Shown here: piece by piece, positions 49,318 to 62,677 of the stretch
Layout: the number at the start of each line of letters is the position of its first letter
Numbering within the stretch: position 1 is the stretch's first letter
DNA from: Adiantum capillus-veneris
Taxonomy: Eukaryota; Streptophyta; Polypodiopsida; Polypodiales; Pteridaceae
Length of the DNA: 64,000 bases
Reading direction: 5' to 3'
Assembly: GCA_014529385.2 (NCBI GenBank)
Contig: CM043960.1
Span: forward strand, 117,684,043-117,748,042
Program-made: the position numbers and the translations under genes
The notes under the pieces: model-generated
What the model was told of the DNA's origin: nothing
Databases searched by the model: none
What the model saw: only the letters and a program-made list of their open reading frames with translations

Positions 49318-50066
49318 ATGGAGAATGGTACTTTAAGAGTTCTCGTTGTGGAGAATGAGCACCTCAAGAAGGTTCTTGAAATGCAAACAACACGCTTGAT
49401 GCATCTTGAGAATGAAGTTCAAGAATGTAAACGCTCTCTTGTTGACATGAATGTATTGAAAGAGCACTTGAGCAAAGTTGAGAGTGATCATGTATTGAAA
49501 GAGGAAACAATAGATACAATATGACATGATGTATGTGAGATGAGAAATGCATCTAAATCATGGGCTGATATATGTAAGGATAATGTGGTTTCTACATCTC
49601 CTATCACGCAAGCCGTTGTCCAAGCAAAGAATGTAGAGAATGTGGACACTCAAGAATTGCACGAATGACAAAAACGCTCAAAGAACATCGTCATTCGTGG
49701 AATCAAGGAGGAAAGCATGGAAACACCCCAATCTCTTGCAGTTGCTATTGAAGAGTTTTTTGCTACACACTTTGGCATGTCAAGAATCATGGCTTATGGT
49801 GCACAGCGAGTTGGAAAACAAGGAGTCCCTCGCTCGGGAGAAAGACCTATTGCCAATGTACCATGGCTGATGAGGTAAAGAGAAAGATCATCCTTGACAA
49901 TGGTTGGATCTACCTCAAAGGAACAGGTTGTAATGTATATGAGGATCGCACTATTATGCAACAAAATGTACGTCGCAAAGCATATGAGGAAAGAAGCAAG
50001 AAGGTTAAGGTATCACCTCAAGAAGAAAAGCCACTTAAGGAGGATGCAAGTCCACCCAACAAATAG
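49318..50066 (+). pseudogene. ORF1: LINE ORF1 with stops and a frameshift
   Basis: RNA-binding ORF1 protein of the LINE. A coiled coil comes first (ENEHLKKVLEMQTTRLMHLE), then an RRM-like start (SKNIVIRGI), and after a frameshift near 49860 the block ILDNGWIYLKGTGCNVYEDRT and a basic tail. TGA codons at 49522-49524 and about 49666 interrupt the frame. The order coiled coil then RRM-like fits L1-type ORF1 proteins. Confidence 0.75.
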
Positions 50067-50072
50067 GGACAC

Positions 50073-53000
50073 ATGATCTATGAGACCAACTCACGCTTGC
50101 GAATAAGCTTTTGGAATTGTAACGGGTATCCATGGAATGCGGGAATTGGCATTGATGAGCTTACCAATGACTCCGATATGATACTTCTTGTTGAAACATG
50201 GGAGCATGATGCGCAACGAATTCTTGGATTTGACAAATACGATGTGCATTCTTTGATGTTGGCCAAAAATGCAAAGCAACGAAGAGGCCAAGGAGACGTA
50301 GCATGTATGACCAAAAAGGGTTTGAAAGATGTTTCCATTGTCAAAGAAGATAAGTATAAACGCTACTTATGGCTGAAAATCAGCCCACCAAATGGTCAAG
50401 TCATGTTTGTGGCCGGTTGCTACATTCCTCACTATGACTCCAACTTTTATGCTTGCTTGAATATGGATAGAGATCAGCCCTTTGTTGAACTAGAGGAAGA
50501 CATTGCTCATTACAAGGATGAAGGTGAAGTCATTGTTTTTGGAGACATGAATGCTCGCACAAATATGCTACAACACGACACACAACAAGTAGACATGCCG
50601 CATGTCTCAAGAAGAATGGATGACTCATACATGTATAATCGAAGTTCTAATGATGCAAAAGAAGTGGATCACTATGGAAAGTCACTTCTACATATGTGCA
50701 ATAGTACCGGAATGCTCATTGCAAATGGTGTATCTCTATGGCAAGGCACCAATGACTTTACATGTAGAAAGCACAACGGTGCTAGCGTGATTGACTATAT
50801 GTTGTTCTCGGAAGACACTCTAGAATGCATACAAAGCTTTACACTTGGTGAATGGAATCCGGAATCGGATCATAGGATGTTATGTATTGACCTCAAGTGT
50901 GGTAAATGACCCGAGCATGTAGCCTCCAATCATGATGTGAATCATTTGTACCTACGTCTAGACTTCAAACGAGCACTTATATATGCTGATATGGTGGACC
51001 AAATGTTAAGCATGATAGAGCATCAAGAGAGCCCAACATTAGAATGCAAGTGGAAAGTTTTCAAAGAAGTAATTTTCTCTTGTGCGAAGGAATGCTTTTC
51101 GGTGAAACACATGTCTTGCAAAAGGTCTAAGAAGGGTAGCACCAAGAAGAAATGGTTTGACATGGAATGTAGTCAAGCCCAAAAACACTTGCTAAGATTG
51201 GATGCAATCAAAGACAAGGAAGTTTACTTGGAATGTTCACACACATACAAAGCACTTGTTCAAAAGAAGAGGAGAAGGTGGGAAGTCGAAAAACAACTTC
51301 TTTTAGCACAAGAGAAAGCACATGCATGTGGAAAGTTTTGGCAAAATCTAAAAGGCAAGCGCGTTGAGAGCTTTGGTGACTTGACTCTTGAGGATATGTA
51401 TATGCATTGTAAGAATCTTATGAGCAACCCAATGTTGATAAGATGGAGTGTTGTAGCTCCCTTCCGTTTATGTCTCCCTTCTTTACCATTGAAGATGTAT
51501 GCCGCGTGCTTGAGAAACTTGCTACTCGTAAGGCAAGGGACCTTCAAGGTGTCAAGGCTGAAATGATTAAATGGACAAGCAAGAAAAAACGATATTGGAT
51601 ATGCGATATGTTTAACCTTGCACTTCAGTATGGCATGCCTCATGATTGGAGTGCAAATTGGATCAAACCTTTGCACAAAGGAGGAGATGTAAACAATGTG
51701 AACAACTATCGCACTATAATGGTTGGTTATTTAATGGAAAAGTTATTTGGATGTATCATGGAGATGAAGATAAGTGAATGGGTTGAAAAGAATGGCAAAC
51801 GTGCACTTGGCCAAGCAGGTTTTCGAAAGCATCATAGCACTATTGATCACCTTGTCACTCTTCGAGTTCTTATGGAAGCGTCTCGATTGAAAGGAAAAAA
51901 GTTGTATTGTTGCTTTGTGGATTTCAAGAAATCTTTTGACATGGTACAACGAGGAAATCTTTGGAGACGTATGCAAAGTCTTCAAGTGCCGAGAGAATTT
52001 ATGCATGCAGTCTTTCGCATCTACCAAAAAGTGATATGTCAATTACGTATGGGAGATGGAATTTCAGAATTTTTTGCAAGCACTATTGGTGTCAAACAAG
52101 GATTCCCACTTTCCCCAACCCTCTTTGGGCTACTCATTGATGAATTGGAATGCATGGTTCTTGACTTTATGCAGCAAGAAGGCATAGAAGAGGTTAAGAT
52201 TGGAAATGCGGTGATCATGCTTTTGCTTTATGCTGATGATGTAGTGCTCTTGGCACATACCTTAGAAGATGCACAAAAGCTTATGAGTGTCTTGGAACGC
52301 TTTTTCCTACATAGCGGGCTGATCGTGAATGGATCCAAAACCAAGGTTATGCTTGTAAAGACCCTCAATGATGAAAATCCATGCATTGTATATAACAATG
52401 AGAAACTTGAAGTGGGAGATCACTTCAAGTACCTTGGCCTTGAGGTTCCATCCAATCATAAATGGAAGGATTGTGCAATGCGTCGCTTGGAAGCCAGAAA
52501 GAGGGCCTATTATGCATTTGAGAACATGTGCAATGCAGGAGAGATCAAGTGTTGGTCTCTCAAAAAGTACCTCTTTGACACATTGGTGACACCGGTGCTT
52601 CTTTATGGAGTGGAGGTGTGGGGTGGAAGCATCGGGAAGTCTACTTGGAAAGAGTTTGAGAATGTCCAAAAGCGTTTTCTCACCAACTTTCTCCAAGTCA
52701 AGACACAAACACCCTACATGCTCTTACTTCTTGAGTCCGGATTGCCTCCCATTGAGGTCTTGGGCATGCAAAGGGTCGTGGAGTACATGCGTAAGACACA
52801 ACGTAGCCCTTTGCATCGACTTCCTAGAATCGCATATGAAGCAAGTCAAATGGTTCAAAAGACATGCAAGAGCAAAATACTAAGTTCGGGGTGGATGCTT
52901 GATATCAAGAAATGGTTTGGAAGATGGGATGCATGTCACTTGGTCAAGGATGTGTCGATCGACTCCCAAGTTAATGAGGCCTTCTTACAACGCCAATGTA

Positions 53001-53452
53001 TCACGGCTTGGGAGAAATCCGCAGGTTCTCGCTTCAACCATTACACCACACACGTTGCCCCAAACTACAAATCTCTCTTTTTCTCGGAACGAGGTAACCG
53101 AACCCATTCCTACATCCTTGAGCCCATCCCGTTGAGTGCGATCCGCACCATTGCCTCCATTCGTCTTAGCTCCCATTCTCTACGCTGCGAGACAGGACGT
53201 TGGGGCACTGGCGAGGAGTGTCATCGACTTTGCACCTTATGCCCTCGTCCAGTGCGAGAGAGTGAGTACCACACACTACTTGAGTGCTCAGATTTTGACC
53301 ACATTAGGTCCTCTTTTCCCCATATATTCATCCATGATCTCTCCCTACATACCTTCCTCTCCCAACCACGATGTGGACTCTCTATTGCGACGCTCATTTC
53401 AGCCATTTTTGAGCATCGAGAGTCACTTATGAACTCCACTCACACCATGTGA
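50073..53452 (+). pseudogene. ORF2: LINE ORF2: AP endonuclease and reverse transcriptase, C-terminal CCHC-like motif
   Basis: The endonuclease (50073-50909) has the full set of catalytic motifs: WNCNG (N15, N17), VETW (E41), CYIPH (Y117), GDMN (D158, N160), IDYML (D241) and SDHR (D266, H267). TGA at 50907-50909 interrupts the link to the next part (50937-51566), and a frameshift near 51440 moves to the frame of the reverse transcriptase (51443-53452). The latter has LGQAGFRKHHSTIDH, FVDFKKSFD, GVKQGFPLSPTLFG, YADDVVLLA (about 52229) and YLGLEV. The C-terminus has CTLC ... EYHTLLECSDF, a CCHC-type motif. No RNase H. The clade could be L1-like; a tree would decide. Confidence 0.9.
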
Positions 53453-53508
53453 CATGTTCATTTGGTCCCATAGGTCATATTTGACCTCCCAGGACGATAA
53501 TAGAACTA

Positions 53509-53558
<50 letters not shown>

Positions 53559-53561
<3 letters not shown>

Positions 53562-53565
53562 CTTG

Positions 53566-53600
<35 letters not shown>

Positions 53601-54481
53601 ATTCCATACATATACTTAACATTGTGTAACATGCATTCAATAATAGCATACATACATAAAAACACATACAAATATAATGTCATACATATGTGTGTATCAT
53701 TTGAATTAAAGCATTCCAGAGTCAAGGTTTTGGAGAAAAAAAACTATGATTTTCTTGAACAAGAATATGAGCGATGTGGGTTTTCAAAGGTGGATATGTT
53801 TAGATTTTTACTTTTGCAATATGCTTTTGTGGATTTATATGATAAAAAAAGATAAAATGCAAAGAATATTTTAAAAAATATTCATGCACAAGGACGGATT
53901 GAGTCCCTCTTGATGGTTTATTGTACATAAAGTATGTCTATCACAGAACACTTTAGATCACAAAAGATTTGTACTCCTTTGAATAATAGTTAGTTTAATT
54001 ATTTTCAGGTTTGACATGAATAACAATTGATAGGCTCAATGTCTTGAGTGGGCCGCAAGGGTGACCTAATGCAGGTCATGGTGAGAATCCATGGAGTGGC
54101 AGGTTTCATGAAAGAGTGAGTCCAACTAACTCTTCAAATGTATCAAGGGAAGGGAAGGAAAAAGTGGACGATTCTCGTAAGTTTCCAGATTTAAGTGGTG
54201 GTCATGATGATGGTGATAGCGGTGGTTCTGAGCAAAGTTTAAATGAGTAGCTTGGTATACCCTCTATGAATAATCTAGGTGAAAGAAGGATGCAAAGCAA
54301 GTAGCAAGGCACTTGGAAGTGATCGTGGACCACACAAGTCCGAAAGAGTAAGAAATCATATGCAAAGATTGACTTATGACAATTATGTGGCTCGTCATTG
54401 TGCATTTACTGTGCATTTATGGCAAAGATTATAGACGAGGTATATCCCACATGTTTTGAGCATTCTATCAAGGATTAAAAA
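53559..54481. other. Spacer with (CA)n and unplaced AT-rich DNA
   Basis: (AC)n at 53567-53599 follows the LINE microsatellite. A short frame near 53700-53855 has no recognised motif. Part of 53990-54481 may be the degraded upstream end of the copia element, but nothing diagnostic is visible. Confidence 0.5.
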
Positions 54482-56013
54482 TGGTGGCAAGCTATGGATG
54501 AAGAGATGGATGCACTTGATGCAAATGGAGCATGGGAATTGATGCCATTAACAAAGGGAAATAAGGAAATTGCATGTAAGTGGGTTTACAAAATAAAGCA
54601 TAATGTTGATGGCAATGTAAACAGGTACAAGGCCAAGCATGTAGCCAAAGGTTATGCACAAACTTACAGGATTGATAATGAGAATACATTCAATCCCGTA
54701 GACAAGTTGGCTACCGTTCACGTGTTTATTACAGTGGTTTCCGTGTTAAAATGGGTGTTGAAGCAAATGGATGTAAACAATGCATTTTTTAATGGAGACT
54801 TAGAGGAAACTATGTATATATAGAAGCCACAAGGCTATGAAAATATGGGGCTATGTGAACTTTTATGTAGGTTAAAGAAATCATTGTATGGGTTGAAGCA
54901 AGCACCTAGAGCTTGGTATAAAAGGATTGTGGAATTCTTCATTTCATTGGGCTTTGAGATGTTTGATGTAGACCATTCATTGTATGTGCGGAAGAACGAG
55001 GCAAGAATTTTTTTAAGATGCATCTATGTCGATGATTTGATTGTTAGACGTGATAATGTGGCTGAATTAGAGGGTGTACAAGCTCTACTTATGCAGTAAT
55101 TTGAGATGAAAGATTTAGGAGACTTGTGGTATTTCTTGGGCATTGAAATTATCTGCATAGAAGAGGGTGTATGGCTATCACAAAGGCAATATGCTTTGGA
55201 CATGTTGAAAAGTATGGTATGTTTGATTGTATTCCAATTGCAATGCCCTTAGATCAGTATTTGAAGTTGGAAAATGATGCAGGTCAAGTGCTTGAGAATG
55301 CTACCATGTAAATGAAGATTGTGAGTAGCTTGATCTACTTGACCATCTCACGTCCAGACTTGATCTACACAGCTGGATTGGTGAGTCAATTTATGCAATC
55401 TCCCAAGAAACCACACTTGGATGTATTGAGGTGCACTTTGTTCTATGTGAGTGCTACTTTGAATTATGCACTCTTTTATAGGGTTGATGGTTAGTTGCAG
55501 CTTTATGGCTACACAGATGCGGATTGGGCTGGTAGTACATAGAATCGCATGTCTACCATTGAATTTATGTTTTCACTTGGGAGTGTTGTTGTTACATGGA
55601 GTAGCAAGAAGAAACCTACAGTTTCTCTTTTCAATAGATAGATAGAGCACAGGGGTGTTGTAGTGTTGGCATGTGAGGTAGCATGGCTAGGATTACTACT
55701 TCACAATATTGGAGTACAATTATAGAGGTTGTTTGTCATCTACTATGACAACCTCAACAGCATACACATTGAAAAAAACCCATTGTTTCATGCTAGGACA
55801 AAGAACATAGAGGTGCACTACCACTTCATTAGAGAGAGGGTCTTAGCATGTGATATTGACCTTGAGTACGGGGATTCAAATGAGGAGGTTGTAGATATCT
55901 TCATGAAAACCCTTGGAGCAAAGAAGCTACAAAAATTTCAAGTGATGCCTGGAATATGGGAGATGGAATTGAGCTTGAGGGAGGTGTTGAGATGTCAATC
56001 TCAACATATATGA
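54482..56013 (+). pseudogene. pol: Truncated Ty1/copia pol: reverse transcriptase and RNase H
   Basis: It begins in the RT N-terminus (WELMPLTKGNKEIACKWVYK, YKAKHVAKGYAQ), then KKSLYGLKQAPRAWY, YVDDLIV (active-site Asp pair), FEMKDLGDLWYFLGI, SLIYLTISRPDL and the RNase H part (YGYTDADWAGS, YYDNLNSIHI, KNIEVHYHFIRE). In-frame stops at 54821-54823, 55097-55099 and several later points. Gag, protease and integrase are missing upstream, so it is 5'-truncated. Confidence 0.88.
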
Positions 56014-56566
56014 CTCCTAGGTGACTACAACCAATAGTCATCATCAATGGTGTGCCTTGGTGGATACGCATATCTTCCCCAATGATACTACAATTGTACT
56101 ACATCAAGTTGGTCTACCTACCGGAGTGATGGCACACTTATTGACTCACCTCACTCATTAGTGGTTTACACTAGACCTTTGTACTAATTTTTCTTTTTAT
56201 GTTGTTTTGTAGACATCTTATCTTGAGTTAGTGAACAAGAAGAAGTACAATCTTTTGCCTCCATCTCTCTGTGTGTATGCGTATGTGTGCGTGCTTACAA
56301 GAGCTCAAGATCTCTCCTTCTCTATCTCTTAACGATTTACCTACCGGAGTGATGGCACACTTATTGACTCACCTCACTCACTAGTGGTTTACACTAGACC
56401 ATTGTACTAATTTTTCTTTTTATGGCATAACTTATACGTTTTGTAGACATCTTATCTTGAGTTAGTGAAGAAGAAGAAGTATAGTCTTTTGCCTCCATCT
56501 CTCTATGTGTATGCATATGTGTGTCCTTACAAGAGCTCAAGATCTCTCCTTATGTGTCTCTTAACA
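55985..56566 (+). repeat. 3' LTR of the copia element (582 bp) with internal 224-bp duplication
   Basis: A purine tract (TTGAGGGAGG) precedes TGTTGAGAT at 55985; the end TCTTAACA at 56566 mirrors it. The first 22 bases form a hairpin, TGTTGAGAT and ATCTCAACA around GTCA. CTACCGGAGTGATGGCACAC occurs at about 56117 and 56341, so the LTR contains a tandem duplication of about 224 bp. Confidence 0.78.
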
Positions 56567-58499
56567 GTTTATTGAGAAATGTTGTAAAGCTGCTGCTACT
56601 CTTATGATATTAAGAGATGTTTGGAAATCCATAAATATGATTCTCTTTTAGAAAAATCATGAGCCCCTAAACACAAATCAAGTTCTAAAAACATATTGGT
56701 GGCATCTCCTTAGTAGAAGGGATTGGAACTCCAAACTTCACTAAAGCATAGGTGGGGCTGGTGTTTTCTTTTTCAAGAATCTTATGCAAAGGATATGCCA
56801 AGGCTTTTTGTAACATCTTATGATTAATGAAAATTAATCTTTCAATAGCATTTTCAAAGAAAGGATGTGGACAAATCTAGTATCTTGGAGAATAAAGGAA
56901 TTAGTATAGTGTATCAAAAAGTGTAAAGAGTCTTGGATAAACTTGATGTATTGTAAGAGTCGACCCTTTGTCTGACAGGCAAAGATGGAACCTCCTTTTA
57001 ACCTTAGTACTTCTCTCAAAAGAAAAAAAATCACCGCACCAAAAAAAGGCAAAGCTCACGCAAAAAAATTGAATGAACAAGAATTGGATAATCTTGACAA
57101 TAATTGTAGATGGTGGGAACCTACCCCTGGAAGTGGATTCTATGTAGCAAGTTTACTAGTAGTTACTAGTTGATAATTGTATAGTCATATAAGTTGTCCA
57201 TTATTTGTTCCTTGGCAGAGATCTATTATATTATTCATGAGTAAGTGGAACTCTTATATTGTCTTGTAATTCAACACTCTCAGTGTAATATCAGATGTAC
57301 TTTGAAACTCATTAATTTGAACATCCAATTTCGAGTTGTCTTCGCTCATGTCATCTAACTCTATGCTTTCAATTCAATTCAATTGAATGTCTAAATTTTC
57401 TATCTAATCATTCATAGTTTGATCTTGTTCGGTCCATTTTATCTAATATCTGACATTTGACTCCAACGTTCTTGCCCTAGTATAGCAAAGATACCCCTCC
57501 CATAGGTCTATGCAAAAAATATACAATTTATTCTTTTGGACAATTTCAATATACAACAAAGTTAGAGAAGTGTTCAGATAGGTTAGGAGTTCTCAGTGAC
57601 CAACCTAGCATAGAATTGAGGCCATGAGCTAGAGTACATCCAAAGGAACCTAGCGACTAGTGCTACCTTTGAATGGGTGATAGGAACAAAAGCATACTCA
57701 AGAAAATAACAAGGTGGAGGGTGAATATATGTGTACACCACATTGCGGGAATAGAGCATTAGGAAAAATATGAACTTTGCATGTGCCTTCTAAGAATTCC
57801 TAATTTTAAGGATTAAGGCTAATTTTGTGTCGACTTTGGGGAACAAGTGTATTTAATAGGCTACTTTTGAGTAAGATTCTCTAGCCTTCTTTTGGGGTTG
57901 TGTAAGTTGTGGTCCTCCTAGAGGTTTCCTTCTCTCTCTAGCTCTTTAAAAGTGAAGGAAAAAAGGTGTTGTGGCTTTAACTACCCCCTACCATCCCTTT
58001 CCCATGCCACATCATAAAAAATGTGCATAATCCTAAGCTAAAAAATGAGTTTAAAAATAAACACTATTTTGACCTAATTTTTGCTCAAAAGCTCATCTCA
58101 GCCTATATACATATCAAAAAAGGATTTTTTAATTCTTTTTTTGGACTTACACTCACTAGAGCACCAAGTTTTAAATTTTTCTTTTCCATCCAAAAAAATA
58201 ACTCTCTTCCTCTCCTCTCCCCCTCCCTCTCCCCTACATCTCTCCTATTTCTCCCTCTCCCATACCTCTCCCTCTCCCCTAACTCTCTCCCTCCCTCTCC
58301 CCTACCTCCCTCTTCTTCCTTCCATTGCCTTCCCCCGTTGCATCCTTAAGTTTAGTAGTCATAGTGCTCAACAATTTAAAAAACCATGCATCCCGCACAC
58401 CATTAGTGTGTATATTTGCTTTTCAAGAGAGTTTGTATCAAAAGTCACACAAGTGGGTGACCAAAGATCATCTGAACAATGCCGTGCTATAGGTAAATA
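56567..58499. other. Intergenic, no recognisable gene
   Basis: No supported coding frame. A C/T-rich stretch of CTCTCCCCTACCTC-like repeats occupies 58200-58320. Confidence 0.5.
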
Positions 58500-58981
58500 C
58501 CAATGTTGTTAGGAAGAGGATGGAGTCTAGGAGGGCCTCTTTATTTGGAAATTTAAGGAAGTCAACCCTTCAATATTAAGAAAGTAATCAAAGGACAGCT
58601 TTTGAATTCAAATAGGCAAACGGCTAGATGATTTGAATTCAAAGTTTCCCCTCAAAATGGAATTTAAAATCTAGTGGGTAAAACCATATCATGTAGCATA
58701 TCTATGGAAAGGGATCAACGCGTAGATTCCAGATCTATGACCTCCACTCAAATCGAAGATCATGTGTGGGAGTTATAGAAGGCCACAAATCATAAAATTT
58801 TCCCCCTCTTTTTTGGGGAGAAAAGTGCATCCTTTGACCACTCTTACACATCTCTTACACACCTGCCATTCTTGCACAAATGGCGTACATCTATTTGTCC
58901 AAATGTTAATCACCTCTATAAGCTCATGGAAAATAAAGAGGCCCTCCTATATTCCATCCTCTTCCTAATGTTGATCATTGG
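58500..58981. repeat. MITE-like element, 482 bp with long inverted ends
   Basis: CCAATGTTGTTAGGAAGAGG followed by ATGGAGTCTAGGAGGGCC at the left end is repeated inverted at 58928-58981 with a few mismatches and a short indel. The arms are about 48 bases. No coding capacity. Confidence 0.7.
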
Positions 58982-61310
58982 GTGGATGTAAGTGATAATC
59001 TATACAATCAAACTCATTTTATATCTTCTTTCTTTCTCTTAAAATGTTTAATTCAAATTTTGAACAATTTTTCACCAAAATCTCATATGTGTATGTATGT
59101 GAGTATTTTTAGATTCCATGGTTTTGATGCTAGTTGAAGCTCGTAGATTAAATAAAAAGTAATAAATGTCATCATTTTGTAGAAATTGTGAGCTTGCACA
59201 TTGATATTTTGAGCATCCAAGGAAGATATGAGTTTTTATCATCACACGACGGACGAAGATTTGGAGCCAATTGGGAGCTACAAGCCATTTAAAGTAGCTT
59301 GAAATTTTTGCACGCCCTTGTGCCCCTCTTGTTGAGGGGCCCTGGGGCCTTAAAATGGCAAGCAAACCCTTTTTCTAATGCATGGCCATGAGGTAGAGAT
59401 GAAATGTTTGATGTACCAAGAGCAAGAGCCCCCCCCCCCCAATTGGTTATGTATTCAAAGCCCTCATAAATCTTGTGTACTAAATACTCAGCACTAGAAA
59501 TCCAAACAAGGAGCCAATTTTTAACTCCTTGTGTCTACCCCCATTCTTGGGAGTGTTTTTGTAAAGCCATTTCTTTGGTATTTGAAACCACATGCGACCC
59601 CTATTGTTATAATATCCAACCAAAGGTTTTCTTGATTAGCGATTTACAAATGTTTGAGTGGCACATAACTTCTATATTAGCAATACATGCATTTATAATT
59701 TATTTTTACACTTTATTTATCCAAATAATCTACATAGTAGAAGTCAAATCCACAATGTAATAGTTAAGTTCACAAGGGTGATAGCTGTTGGTATCATCTT
59801 CAACAATAAACAAGCAAATGAATAGGGGTATTCAACAAGATTTAATACCAAACAAATTTCAACACTACTCAAAAGAAGGTGGAAACTCAAAGGATTTACA
59901 ATAGAAGTATGTTGAATCATGAATCAATATTATTGTTAATTGTTCATCTATCAATCACCGCTATACATCAACACCTCCATCTCAAGTTGTCCTTTCTATA
60001 AGTCAAGCTTGGCATTGGCGTACTAGTATGGAAACAAAACATGTTGGAAAAGAGGAATTTGCTAATGAAGCTCAATATATTCAACATTGCCAAATCTTGA
60101 CAAAGGTTATGATCCACATTAATAAGAATAACCCTTAATATTTAAGCTATAATCAAAATATTTCTTGAAATTCTTCATAGTGGAGTGATTAATACTTGAG
60201 ACTTGAAACATCTTAGAGGCAACCAATAACAGTAAATCAAAATATCCATAAAGATCAACAATGTTTCTCAAAATTGTATGAAATCCAACAATCTAAACTA
60301 ATTACTCTCACTCTATATGACACAGCTTATAACAAAAATTATTTATATTGCACCAAAATAAGTATAAATACAAAAGAATTTATAGAGGATTATAACCTCA
60401 TGGATAATTTTACAAAGGGAGACACTATTGTTGTTGTCAGGCTTCTCTTACAAGAATTTGTCTTCCTAATCTAGAGATCCATATACACTGAGTATTTGTG
60501 TGTCTATGACCCTAGAGAAATTGTAGTACTTTATGAAGGGCTTTTCTAAGAGCGCATAGATAGTACCTATTGGTTCAAGATTCTACACAAATCCTATTAT
60601 TCTTATCAAAATCTTTTAACATTGTATTGTAAGGTTCCTCAACAATAGAGTGTTTTCCAGGGATAAAGTACAAAATGGTATCATTCTAATAATCTAGTGA
60701 CAACTATACAAAGAATAAATTAGAAGGATGATCTTTGACAGCTCTCCATAGAGAACATAACTTACTTGCATTGTGAGACTTAATCACATGCTATGCAACC
60801 CTAGATGGTGCACCAAAGCCACCATCAGAATATCACACCTCAATGCTATGAGGATCTGTGCTTACTTTTGATGATAGAGGTGTAAATCCCTAGACAATGA
60901 AAGCCATAAATAATTTGATTTTCTCTAGCATGATAAATTTAGATATGGATATGATATTAAGCTTTGAATGTAAGCTACATGGGTAACTTTGTTACCATTC
61001 CATCTTTATGTTGTATGTGAACCCTTGAAATGCCCACTCACAATTTACACATCCTATTGTTGTGATATGAAATTCATGTGAGATAATATTTCCACCTTCA
61101 AGAGTAGAGGTTTACATTTAGTATGAGTGAATGAAAGTAGAATAAGGAGAATCTTGGTTCATGCTGCAATGGAGGTGAGAGAACGGGGAGCAGCTAGCTT
61201 GGTGTGCAAATATGTGATGGGCAAGGGGAAGAGATGGGGGAGGAGCTTGCTTGGTGTAACAATGGAGGTGGGAGAAATCTAACAAGTGGAAAAAAATATG
61301 TGAAAGTGTT

Positions 61311-61335
61311 CCCCCCCCCCCCCCCCCCCCCCCCC
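61311..61335 (+). repeat. Homopolymer C25
   Basis: Twenty-five consecutive C, preceded by GTGTT and followed by TTCCCCTTTCCCC. Confidence 0.95.
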
Positions 61336-61518
61336 TTCCCCTTTCCCCTAGCCACCTACCTTACCTCGGCACTAGGTAAGATGCCATTAAGAGACGTAAG
61401 GCTACCTTGTCTTCCTTCTTTTTTGAGGGTGTAGAGTGTATCCACCACCCTCTTCTTATTGGTTGGCCTCTAATTAACCTTAACCCCAAAGGGCCTTTAG
61501 AGGGTTCATATTTTTCCA

Positions 61519-61562
<44 letters not shown>

Positions 61563-62496
61563 AGAAGAGTGGAGGGTGAAATAAAGTGTGCAGAGACACA
61601 AGAGAATGACAAAAGAGAATCTTTAAATGTCCCATCTAAATGATACACATGAATTAATGCAGTAGTAAAATATGAATATACCATAAAAGACATATTTATA
61701 AATTTTGGGAAAAATGTGTAATTTTGGGACAATTTTTTGTGAACCATGTTCTTGAGTGGTGGTTGCCTTGTGCGAGGTTGGGCCATTGGTGTCGACTTTG
61801 TTAGGTTGCATTGTTGCCAATGGTTCATATCTGATTTCACTAACTTGAGAATGTTACATATAGGAATCAAGTGCATAGAGACAACTTAGAAAATTTTGAC
61901 GTTAGATTGGTATCAAGAGTATGTAAAGGATTGGAAAATGTTGATTTATGAATTGTAAAGTCAACATAAATGTAGCTAACATAGATTTTCCTTGTTGTAG
62001 AAGAAGAGGTAGAATTTGAAGAAACTTCAAGGGCCTTAGATGGTTAAATGTGGGGGTTGACATGTTGAATGTCACTTCTTTAAAATCAATCTTGGTCTAG
62101 TTGTATTCTAAAACTCAATTTTGGAATGTGTTAGTTTGTGATAGAGAAAGCATTGCTATTTTTAGGTTGTACAATGAAAGAATAGGAGCTTTTTTTTGTT
62201 AAAAGGTATGTCTCAAGGAGTCCTTATTCTACATGAAAAAATGCTACAACTTGAATTCTACGTGACTACTGGCCAGTTTATTAACACGAACCTTTTGAGA
62301 TGTTATTGCTCTCTCCTTTCCCCTCTACAAGCATTGTGTCTTGCATGGTCCATACCCCCTCCCTCTTGCATGCATCTCTTACCATCCACACCTCGTCTGC
62401 GCTACCAAGATCCTCCACACCTCTTGGCCTCTTCCCATTCTCTGCGCTTTGCATTCTAAAGTGCTCAGTGTAGAATTTTCCCCCTCGTGCGCGCGC

Positions 62497-62498
62497 GT

Positions 62499-62561
<63 letters not shown>
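62497..62561. repeat. (AC)n microsatellite
   Basis: About 32 AC units preceded by a short CGCGCG run. Confidence 0.97.
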
Positions 62562-62564
<3 letters not shown>

Positions 62565-62640
62565 CATGGCCAATCTCTTGGAGAATCTGGAACTTGGAGG
62601 CAAAAGTGAAGAGCATGCCACCATCATTCGCCTTGGATGC

Positions 62641-62641
<1 letters not shown>

Positions 62642-62676
<35 letters not shown>
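62642..62676 (+). repeat. Homopolymer C35
   Basis: Thirty-five consecutive C, about 80 bases after the (AC)n tract. Confidence 0.95.

Positions 62677-62677
<1 letters not shown>

Larger units (their letters stand above)
49270..53558 (+). mobile_element. LINE (non-LTR retrotransposon) bounded by (TC)n on both sides
   Basis: (TC)n at 49270-49313 ends 4 bases before the ORF1 ATG, and (TC)n at 53511-53558 follows ORF2 by 60 bases. Both tracts begin with a CTATCTCTC-like interruption. ORF1 and ORF2 are present almost full length but carry stops and frameshifts. No poly(A) tail is seen; the 3' end runs into the microsatellite. The element lies 51 bases from the LTR of gypsy copy 2. Confidence 0.85.

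Noticed and set aside
61905-61918. TTGGTATCAAGAG resembling an initiator tRNA-Met primer-binding site
   Set aside because: It has a one-base insertion relative to TGGTATCAGAGC, and no LTR could be defined upstream.
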